DNA from: a virus
Length of the DNA stretch: 25,857 nt
Strand: one strand, 5' to 3'
Virus record (IMG/VR): IMGVR_UViG_3300025890_000138
Span: 1 to 25,857 of that record
Shown: positions 6,523 through 11,451 of the stretch, piece after piece
Numbering within the stretch: the stretch's first letter is position 1
How the letters are laid out: each line of letters opens with the position of its first letter
The notes under the pieces: generated by a model
Told to the model about the DNA's origin: nothing
What the model saw: only the letters and a program-made list of their open reading frames with translations
Database searches by the model: none
Program-made: the position numbers and the translations under genes

Positions 6523-7434
6523 TCAATCCTTTACAAATTTAGCGTATTCTTCAAGTGGAACGCCAAGCGACTTTGAAATCGCGACTTGAGAAGGCGTCAG
6601 TTTCACCGACCTGCGCCCCGATTTAGTGCTGCGGGATGCGGAAGAAGCAGCGGATGCGACCTGACTTCTTTCCCCCGTTTTCTTAGCCGTCTGAAACTTG
6701 TGTGGAAACTCCACACGCAACCGACGATCTATTTCAGTATAATACTCATTGCTCTCCGGGTCAAACCCCTCATCTTCGATAAGGGTAGCGTGGATAGCAT
6801 ATGTGGCAGAAGTAAGCATTCGATCAGACCCAAACCACTCGTTCTTCTGCGCCCAAGCCTCGGCTTTAGGATCCGGTTTTGGTGCAGGAGGTGGGGCAGA
6901 AGGAGCCGCGGCGGGAGCAGCTTGCTGCTGGACGGGCTGTTTTGCCTCGCGCTCTACCCTAGCTTTAGCCTGCCTATGGCGTTCCATTTCAGAGTTCAAC
7001 CGAGAAAGTTTTTCTTGAGCTTCCAGTTGCTTGTCACTGTCGCCTCGGTCCGCAGCATCTTTGTACGCTATCTTTGCCGCGCTCATTTCGATGTTAAGAC
7101 GGTTCCCGTACTCTTGGACATAACCTCGGTCCAAAAGTTTTAAACGGTCCTTCATCTTCTTGTTTTCTTCCATCAACTGAGAAGTCAGGCGAAGCGCTTC
7201 CTGTTTATCGCGCTCTTCCTTACGGTACTTATCTGTTAATTTCTTGATTCGATTCTGAACGTTTTTACTGTAATCGGTAAGCTCTTCGTCAGAACCTGTG
7301 TTTTCAGATTCTTCTTCCACAATTACTTCTGGTTGATCTTCTACAGGTTCAGCAGATTGGACTTCCTCTTCTGAAGCCTCGTCCTCAATGACTACCTCAA
7401 TCTCTTCTTCAATTTCTTCAGACGTGTTTGACAT
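6523..7434 (-). CDS. Capsid scaffolding-like protein
   Basis: The 303-residue product has the layout of phage scaffolds. An acidic N-terminus (about residues 1-55, poly Glu/Asp with Val) precedes a long charged coiled-coil (about 55-165: VQNRIKKLTDKYRKEERDKQ through EMERHRQAKARVEREAK). An Ala/Pro-rich linker (about 168-190), a folded part with AWAQKNEWFGSDRMLTSATY (about 195-215) and EGFDPESNEYYTEIDRRLR follow, ending in a basic helical C-terminus. The last 25 residues hold LTPSQVAISKSLGVPLEEYA, a helix-turn-helix type end that may bind the coat protein. The gene sits just before the capsid cluster. I chose ATG 7434, with GGAG 7 bases upstream; the ATG one codon earlier is equally possible. 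It overlaps the co-chaperonin stop by 17 bases. Confidence 0.85.
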   Translation of the reverse strand: MSNTSEEIEEEIEVVIEDEASEEEVQSAEPVEDQPEVIVEEESENTGSDEELTDYSKNVQNRIKKLTDKYRKEERDKQEALRLTSQLMEENKKMKDRLKLLDRGYVQEYGNRLNIEMSAAKIAYKDAADRGDSDKQLEAQEKLSRLNSEMERHRQAKARVEREAKQPVQQQAAPAAAPSAPPPAPKPDPKAEAWAQKNEWFGSDRMLTSATYAIHATLIEDEGFDPESNEYYTEIDRRLRVEFPHKFQTAKKTGERSQVASAASSASRSTKSGRRSVKLTPSQVAISKSLGVPLEEYAKFVKD

Positions 7435-7894
7435 CATCGGGCTCCAATATTGTTGCAATCACCTCGTCATCGTTAATGATGCGAACTTCTCCCCCATCGA
7501 TCTTAAATCGAGAACCAGAATATCGACCAATGCAAACCCACTGTCCCTCCTCACACCAAGCAGAGCCGTACTTTTTATCGCTATAAGCCAGTGGTCCCAG
7601 TTTAAGAACATATGCTACAACTGTAGCAACAGTTTCTCTTTCCCGAACCTCGTCGGGAAGGTGCAATCCGCCTTTTGTTTTCAGAGTACCTTGATACGGC
7701 ATTACCAATATTCGCCATCCTGTGGGCTGTGGTAATCGTTCAAGAAGGGATTTATCAAGAAGCGAAGGCTCTAGCACTCGGTCTTGAGTATCTACATACG
7801 CGCTACCAACCTCGGAAGAAGCAGACGATGAGTCCACCTTTTCTTTGTTCATTTTCTGCGCGACATGATCAGGAAGATATAATGTCTTCGACAT
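7418..7894 (-). CDS. Phage GroES-like co-chaperonin
   Basis: Residues about 57-152 follow the Cpn10 fold: PTGWRILVMPYQGTLKTKGG (first strand and start of the mobile loop), LHLPDEVRERETVATVVAYV, a region corresponding to the roof, EGQWVCIGRYSGSRFKIDGG and VRIINDDEVIATIL. The YSGSRFKIDGGEVRIINDDEVIA segment is the classic co-chaperonin C-terminal half. An extra N-terminus of about 55 Ser/Glu-rich residues is not part of GroES. Phage co-chaperonins such as T4 gp31 replace host GroES for folding the major capsid protein; location in the head operon next to the scaffold fits. The start overlaps the preceding gene by 26 bases and has only a weak ribosome site. Confidence 0.9.
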   Translation of the reverse strand: MSKTLYLPDHVAQKMNKEKVDSSSASSEVGSAYVDTQDRVLEPSLLDKSLLERLPQPTGWRILVMPYQGTLKTKGGLHLPDEVRERETVATVVAYVLKLGPLAYSDKKYGSAWCEEGQWVCIGRYSGSRFKIDGGEVRIINDDEVIATILEPDDVKHV

Positions 7895-8081
7895 CGTCAG
7901 CGTTATTCTCCAGCAGGGACTTTATTTCTTCTCTGGCAAAAGAGAGTCCCCGTACCTCTCCCACCATCATCTTATAAGTCTCCCAGTCTTTGGCAGACCC
8001 GTTGACTAATGAACGCCCAATATCATTTTCACGCTCTCTCAACAACCTATACACATGTTTCGCAAAGTCAACAACATCCAT
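7869..8081 (-). CDS. Hypothetical small helical protein (70 aa)
   Basis: A 70-residue charged helical protein: MDVVDFAKHVYRLLRERENDI, then SAKDWETYKMMVGEVRGLSF and REEIKSLLENNADDVEDI. I recognise MDxVDFAKHxY...NGSxxxxExYxxxVGxxxGLxxAxxEI as a recurrent phage protein with no function, found next to scaffold or GroES genes. The start overlaps the previous stop as TAATG and the end overlaps the co-chaperonin start by 26 bases. An assembly helper or head-binding helix bundle is conceivable, but nothing in the sequence proves it. Confidence 0.85.
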   Translation of the reverse strand: MDVVDFAKHVYRLLRERENDIGRSLVNGSAKDWETYKMMVGEVRGLSFAREEIKSLLENNADDVEDIISS

Positions 8082-8440
8082 TATAGGTTATCCCTGTATT
8101 CCTCTTGTAAGTCGGATGTAATCGGACCACCCTCTACCCACTCGCTACATGTGCTTTCGCTCATACATGAAAACTTTAGCAATTGGCAATACCCAAGATC
8201 CCCAGAGTCGTCTCCAATGCAAGCAAGCATGTCCTCTGTTTGATTATACATTCCACAGTTTCCGCACTCCTCGTCCGTAGTGGCGGGGCCGTAGTTGTAT
8301 TCTGCAATCGCAATGTCTTTGTTTTCTTGGTTTAACTCTTCATCTTGCGTTGGGAGCGGACAACTCTTGCCGTCGTCATCGCTCTCCATTTTATCTACAG
8401 GCATTCCGTCAGGAAGCACACTGATCATAATTGTTGTCAT
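8081..8440 (-). CDS. Cys-rich, possibly metal-binding protein (119 aa)
   Basis: From ATG 8440 the product is 119 residues. After a charged N-terminus come seven Cys: C27, then a cluster C59-x2-C62-x11-C74-x10-C85-x6-C92-x5-C98 with Trp at 101, in the frame CGNCGMYN...LACIG...GYCQLLKFSCMSESTCSEWVEGGPI. The arrangement CxxC...C...C followed by a Cys-x-x-Trp ending resembles high-potential iron-sulfur proteins (four Cys on one 4Fe-4S cluster), though spacings differ and there are two extra Cys. I also recognise this frame as an uncharacterised marine phage protein. ATG 8440 has GGAAAG 8 bases upstream; a GTG three codons earlier has no such site. It is coupled to its downstream gene by TAATG. 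Confidence 0.82.
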   Translation of the reverse strand: MTTIMISVLPDGMPVDKMESDDDGKSCPLPTQDEELNQENKDIAIAEYNYGPATTDEECGNCGMYNQTEDMLACIGDDSGDLGYCQLLKFSCMSESTCSEWVEGGPITSDLQEEYRDNL

Positions 8441-8519
8441 TGGTAGCACTTTCCACGTTTAGAATTGTCACGGACATCAAAAGATACGGGAGGTCTTACG
8501 AGATTTGGGCCTTTTCCCT
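8437..8519 (-). other. Out-of-frame 3' extension of the 8749 gene
   Basis: Minus-strand +1 frame relative to the gene starting at 8749, from the GGGAAAAGG run to a TGA at 8439-8437 that overlaps the next ATG. It encodes GPNLVRPPVSFDVRDNSKRG then KCYQ. Over the 12 codons shared with the end of the gene at 8774, five bases differ and four of the five changes are synonymous (Pro to Ser is the exception), which is what selection on this frame would leave. Confidence 0.7.
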
Positions 8520-8749
8520 TTAACACCGCCAGTGTCCATATAAAATCCAGCGTTTTGCCCTCCCGTCGATTTTGGGGTTACACTAGCCGGGCGATCCTTA
8601 GTGCCATGTTTGGTTTGAAAAACTAACGGGCCAGCGGGTTTAGCCAAGTTAGGAGTCTTAGGGTCGTTAGGAATGGACTTAGCGGCTCGCGTAGATGCAG
8701 ACTTTTTTCGCAACTTGCGGAGTTGAGAGGCTTTTTTTAATCTAGGCAT
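8477..8749 (-). CDS. Small basic protein, 90 aa, probably frameshifted near its 3' end
   Basis: The open frame codes 90 residues: a Lys/Arg/Ser-rich N-terminus (PRLKKASQLRKLRKKSAS), LVFQTKHGTKDRPASV, and GFYMDTGGVKGK, then an unusually basic ending RPKSRKTSRIF. In the +1 frame the DNA instead continues GPNLVRPPVSFDVRDNSKRG and KCYQ. This copies the C-terminus of the upstream neighbour (DVRDNPKRGKCY), and its stop overlaps the next start as ATGA, as elsewhere in this operon. So the true product probably ends at 8437 (103 residues), reached by a one-base difference in the AAAA run at 8512-8515 or by +1 frameshifting. ATG 8749 follows AAAGGAA with 6 bases of spacing. Confidence 0.8.
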   Translation of the reverse strand: MPRLKKASQLRKLRKKSASTRAAKSIPNDPKTPNLAKPAGPLVFQTKHGTKDRPASVTPKSTGGQNAGFYMDTGGVKGKRPKSRKTSRIF

Positions 8750-8773
8750 GAGGGGTTCCTTTCTAGGATAGGG

Positions 8774-9277
8774 TTAGTAACACTTCCCACGTTTAGGGTT
8801 ATCACGGACATCGGCAGCGCGAACTTCGCCCCCTGATCTAAAGCTGCCCTCAAAGTTCTCAAGAGTTCCCTTACCATTTTTACGGGTACTAAACATGGGG
8901 GGTAACATTCTATTGGGCGGCGGTTTTCCAACAGGCAATTTCTTGGTGCCTAGTTTTTTAGACATGTTTCTTTTGTACGGCATTTGAAAGGTTTTTGTAC
9001 CACCCATCGAAGTGGGCATGTCCGGATCTTTGGGTATCTTTGGGGTCTTTGGAGCGACCTTAGGAGCGACCTTACCACCGCGTCTATATTTTTCTTTATC
9101 CATGTCCTCAAAGATCTCCGGATTTTTACGCAGAAGTTTTTCTACCTCTTGCGACATAAATTGTTGTTTGCCAGCGTTTGGACTTTTAGTGCCGCCCATA
9201 GCCTCATATGCAGACTCGCCTTCCATAAAACGACGTAGTTGCTCTTTCGTAAACGACTTCTTTTTCTTCTTAGCCAT
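8774..9277 (-). CDS. Basic Lys/Pro-rich hypothetical protein (167 aa)
   Basis: A strongly basic 167-residue protein opening MAKKKKKSFTKEQLRRFMEG. It is followed by a helix with SQEVEKLLRKNPEIFEDM (about residues 42-59), a Lys/Pro repeat region (VAPKVAPKTPKIPKDPDMP, about 70-88), GGTKTFQMPYKRNM, and a C-terminus EVRAADVRDNPKRGKCY. The low-complexity basic make-up suggests nucleic-acid contact or disorder. Its C-terminal 12 residues are repeated out of frame at the end of the next gene, so the two genes probably share an ancestral tail. The start overlaps the endolysin stop by 8 bases. Function is unknown. Confidence 0.83.
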   Translation of the reverse strand: MAKKKKKSFTKEQLRRFMEGESAYEAMGGTKSPNAGKQQFMSQEVEKLLRKNPEIFEDMDKEKYRRGGKVAPKVAPKTPKIPKDPDMPTSMGGTKTFQMPYKRNMSKKLGTKKLPVGKPPPNRMLPPMFSTRKNGKGTLENFEGSFRSGGEVRAADVRDNPKRGKCY

Positions 9278-9815
9278 CTAAAAGCTCCAGTGCTTTCTCA
9301 AGAGTTTCTTTGTTACGACGAGACCAACCTTTGCCGTATACCGCATAGTCTTTTAGAGAGCGGTAAAAACCTTCACGCCCGTCGTAGTATTTGTGCAAGA
9401 TGTCTTTTGGATCGAAGTCATGCACTGCTGCTACGGTCTTTGGGCCAATGGCCCCATCTGCGGTCGCCCCGACCACGCGCTGTAATATTTTAGCTGCACG
9501 TCCCGGCCCGGCATTCACACAAAGGTCCACGCAACTAACGTCAACGCCCGAAGGGAGATCGTCCCCCTTGACCGCATCCCAGTAGTTTTTCTTGTACAAA
9601 GGTTTCACATCTTCTTTCGTTAGCTTACGCATAACGTCTTTCGGAGCAGGCTTGCCAGTGTATCGCGCCCAGTTGTACGCCGTAACACCCAGCATGGTAC
9701 TGCCATCATTACCGTGACCATCACCTTTTTTGTTTCCAGAATCCCTAGTGTCATCCGTAAATCCACCTTCGTGGTGGATCAGCATTTCAAAGAACGCTTC
9801 CCAGTTCTTTTTCAT
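9270..9815 (-). CDS. Endolysin, GH108-type muramidase with C-terminal peptidoglycan-binding domain
   Basis: From ATG 9815 the product is 181 residues. Residues about 5-20 (WEAFFEMLIHHEGGFTDD) carry the Glu-Gly-Gly motif whose Glu (E16) is the predicted catalytic acid of the glycosyl hydrolase 108 (lysozyme-like) family. STMLGVTAYNWARYTG and VKPLYKKNYWDAVKGDDL follow, then SCVDLCVNAGPGRAAKILQR. The C-terminal part (VGATADGAIGPKTVAAV, then HKYYDGREGFYRSL) is the peptidoglycan-binding domain usual in this family. It cleaves the murein glycan at lysis. No signal peptide is seen, so it would need the adjacent holin. I chose 9815 because AAGGAAG precedes it and it lies one base after the holin stop; the longer upstream frame is not supported. 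Confidence 0.92.
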   Translation of the reverse strand: MKKNWEAFFEMLIHHEGGFTDDTRDSGNKKGDGHGNDGSTMLGVTAYNWARYTGKPAPKDVMRKLTKEDVKPLYKKNYWDAVKGDDLPSGVDVSCVDLCVNAGPGRAAKILQRVVGATADGAIGPKTVAAVHDFDPKDILHKYYDGREGFYRSLKDYAVYGKGWSRRNKETLEKALELLDG

Positions 9816-9816
9816 G

Positions 9817-10206
9817 TCACTTCCTTTTAAAAAATGATTGCGCTCCGCGCACACCAAAACTGGCTGAAATTGCAATTCCAAGGCTATAAAAATACCAGTC
9901 CGGTGCCTTGTTAAGCTGCTCAAACCCACGATCAACCCAACCTTCCGCGCCCGGAATCCAACATAAAATCAAGGGGATAGACAAGATAATTACAAAATAT
10001 TCGTCCTTCCAGCTTGTTTTTGCGCCTTCAGCCATGACTCGTTCCCAGTCGGCAACGCTTGTTTCTTTTGACAATAATATCTGGGCCTTCGCCTTCGCCT
10101 CGGTTAACTTTAGCTCCGCCTCTGCGGACTGTTTATCTGCTTTGCCTTGTAGCCAACTACCCGCAAGATTTGCTAACGGCCCTAATGCAGCGGTAAAAAT
10201 ACTCAT
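9817..10206 (-). CDS. Holin, 3-TM gene-transfer-agent type
   Basis: A 129-residue membrane protein. The N-terminus (MSIFTAALGPLANLAGSWLQ) is short and amphipathic. A Lys/Glu/Ala-rich helix (about 22-55) precedes TSWKDEYFVIILSIPLILCW (hydrophobic segment about residues 70-84), then WYFYSLGIAISASFGVRGA (about 106-122) and a basic end (FFKRK). The order matches the family annotated as 3-TM holins for gene-transfer-agent release, common in alphaproteobacteria and their phages, including the WKDEY motif before the first hydrophobic segment. It permeabilises the inner membrane so the endolysin encoded next can reach murein. Start and stop are coupled to its neighbours (ATGA upstream, one base downstream). 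Confidence 0.87.
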   Translation of the reverse strand: MSIFTAALGPLANLAGSWLQGKADKQSAEAELKLTEAKAKAQILLSKETSVADWERVMAEGAKTSWKDEYFVIILSIPLILCWIPGAEGWVDRGFEQLNKAPDWYFYSLGIAISASFGVRGAQSFFKRK

Positions 10207-10391
10207 TTCTCAGACCCCAGCCAAACGGCGAACGCTCCTGTAAGCGCCCCAGAACAAATTGATATCATTGCACTTTGTTGCGTTGACAAGTCGTCAAGGC
10301 TCATCCCCCACTCTAAAACGCGAATGTACATTACCGTCATCACCAACATCATCAGACGTGGCATGATCTTCCAAGCAAGAACTTTTTCCAT
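10203..10391 (-). CDS. Small two-span membrane protein, holin-like or lysis-associated (62 aa)
   Basis: A 62-residue protein with two hydrophobic segments (about residues 10-24, IMPRLMMLVMTVMYIRV, and 43-58, ISICSGALTGAFAVWLG) joined by a short polar loop (EWGMSLDDLSTQQS). I know closely similar small proteins (AWKIxPRLMML...GALTGAFAVW) from marine phages directly upstream of the holin-endolysin pair. It may be a second holin, an antiholin or another lysis regulator; the sequence does not say which. The start is one base after the preceding TAA, and the stop overlaps the holin start as ATGA. Confidence 0.82.
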   Translation of the reverse strand: MEKVLAWKIMPRLMMLVMTVMYIRVLEWGMSLDDLSTQQSAMISICSGALTGAFAVWLGSEK

Positions 10392-10392
10392 G

Positions 10393-10650
10393 TTAAACCT
10401 CTATGTTCACATTGGTTCCTTCAGGCTTAGAGCCCGTAGTCTTAACGCCGAACTTATCATAACTTTCCTGTAAATCAAATCGCTGCTTTGCCAAAGCCTC
10501 TAAATGACTGTGGTTGGCCCTATGCGCCTTCTCCACCCGCTGCTCCACAAGGTGCGTTTCTATGCGCTCACGAGCCCGTGTTTGAGCGTGTATGTCACTG
10601 CCTACATTAAAAGGCATGTTTTGACTTACACCCCGAACGCCATCTGCCAT
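10393..10650 (-). CDS. Hypothetical helical protein (85 aa)
   Basis: An 85-residue charged protein with a polar N-terminus (ADGVRGVSQNMPFNVGSD) and one long helix (IHAQTRARERIETHLVEQRV, continuing to about residue 65) ending in a Gly/Lys-rich tail with KPEGTNVNIEV. Charge and heptad-like spacing suggest a helical bundle or short coiled coil. It lies between the membrane-anchored gene and the lysis membrane gene, coupled by TAATG to the former. I do not recognise a specific family. Confidence 0.8.
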   Translation of the reverse strand: MADGVRGVSQNMPFNVGSDIHAQTRARERIETHLVEQRVEKAHRANHSHLEALAKQRFDLQESYDKFGVKTTGSKPEGTNVNIEV

Positions 10651-11093
10651 TAGATTTTTCCTTGTTTTGCTAAAATGACAACAACAGTGATCCCCAACAT
10701 TATTGCTACAATAATCGTAGAACCTCCATAAATAACTATACGCTCAACTAGCTTGGCTTTACGTTTCTTTTCCGCTTCTGCTTTTGCCTTACGGTCTTTC
10801 CTTGCCTGCACTCGTATAGCTTGCAATTCGCCCCACGCACTAAAACCTCTGGTTGAAATAACAATCTGACGAAGCTCCTCCTCCGCATCTTTGGCCCTTT
10901 GTAAATTCACAAACGTCTCCATCGCATTTTCATCCGATCCTGAGAACAAGCTGTTTTTCTTTTTTTCATGGGCAGCGCGTAAATCATCAACCCCGTCAAA
11001 AAATTCACCAATTTGCTTGGTTACATTAACGAGTTCCCTGCCTGCGGAAACCGCGGATTTTACCGCCGCGAATGCTGTAAATGGATCCATCAT
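10650..11093 (-). CDS. Membrane-anchored coiled-coil protein (147 aa)
   Basis: A 147-residue protein: MMDPFTAFAAVKSAVSAGRE, a helical charged region with IGEFFDGVDDLRAAHEKKKN (about 28-47), TFVNLQRAKDAEEELRQIV, GFSAWGELQAIRVQARKDRK, a basic Lys/Ala/Glu stretch, and a C-terminal hydrophobic segment (IIVAIMLGITVVVILA, about 124-141). I remember the frame MDPF(S/T)A...FFDxxDDxRxAHEKKK from phages as an unassigned membrane protein. I prefer ATG 11093, which overlaps the TGA of the small ORF upstream as ATGA; AAGGAG sits 12 bases before it, rather distant. Membrane anchoring at the C-terminus and the lysis-side location hint at a lysis or infection-related role. Confidence 0.82.
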   Translation of the reverse strand: MMDPFTAFAAVKSAVSAGRELVNVTKQIGEFFDGVDDLRAAHEKKKNSLFSGSDENAMETFVNLQRAKDAEEELRQIVISTRGFSAWGELQAIRVQARKDRKAKAEAEKKRKAKLVERIVIYGGSTIIVAIMLGITVVVILAKQGKI

Positions 11094-11254
11094 GTTACAC
11101 GAAAGCTCCTTGGACAATAATACTCGGGGCTAACGCGGTACACACGTTTGGGGTACTCGTTACGACACTGGTAGTGACACGCTTTATAGAACCAGCTACC
11201 GTACCCGTTCACAAAAACGTGCCCGTATCCTACGAATACAAGCACACACAACAC
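11090..11254 (-). CDS. Short Cys/Tyr-rich ORF, probable secreted or membrane protein (54 aa)
   Basis: An ORF of 54 codons starting GTG at 11254, one base into the preceding TAG, with GGAG 7 bases upstream. Its TGA overlaps the next ATG (ATGA). The product begins MLCVLVFVGYGHVFVNG, a short hydrophobic stretch that could be a signal or anchor, and continues YGSWFYKACHYQCRNEYPKR then VSPEYYCPRSFRVT. The three Cys in the body (CHYQC, YYC) and many Tyr look like a small disulfide-bonded domain. The double overlap with both neighbours, in the style of this operon, is the main support; I know no named family, though similar short Cys-rich phage proteins with KxCxYxC...CP ends come to mind. Confidence 0.62.
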   Translation of the reverse strand: MLCVLVFVGYGHVFVNGYGSWFYKACHYQCRNEYPKRVYRVSPEYYCPRSFRVT

Positions 11255-11451
11255 TAGAACACTCCGACAAACCTCTGAGGTCGGGCTATCGGACTAAACC
11301 TTTTATTAACCGTACCGCCAGAAGAATATTTACGTTTACCCGCTTTGCTTAAAGCAATAGCAACCGCCTGTTTTTGCGGTTTTCCAGCAGCCATTTCTGT
11401 CTTGATGTTTTGACTGACAACACCTTGTGATTTGCCTGATTTTAAGGGCAT
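11254..11451 (-). CDS. Small basic phage protein of the PQKQAVAIALS family (65 aa)
   Basis: A 65-residue protein: MPLKSGKSQGVVSQNIKTEM, then AAGKPQKQAVAIALSKAGKR, then a basic, Gly-rich end. The pattern PLKSGKS...ISxNIxxxMxxGKPQKQAVAIALSKA is a very common short phage protein, usually near portal or scaffold genes, with unknown function. The helix KQAVAIALSKA probably folds over the first one to form a tiny two-helix domain. The start overlaps the portal stop as TAATG, with GGAGGGG just upstream. The GTG of the next small ORF overlaps its own TAG. Confidence 0.87.
   Translation of the reverse strand: MPLKSGKSQGVVSQNIKTEMAAGKPQKQAVAIALSKAGKRKYSSGGTVNKRFSPIARPQRFVGVF

Noticed and set aside
6586-7143. 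185-codon plus-strand open frame
   Set aside because: Mirror of the scaffold-like gene; low-complexity composition follows from its codons on the other strand.
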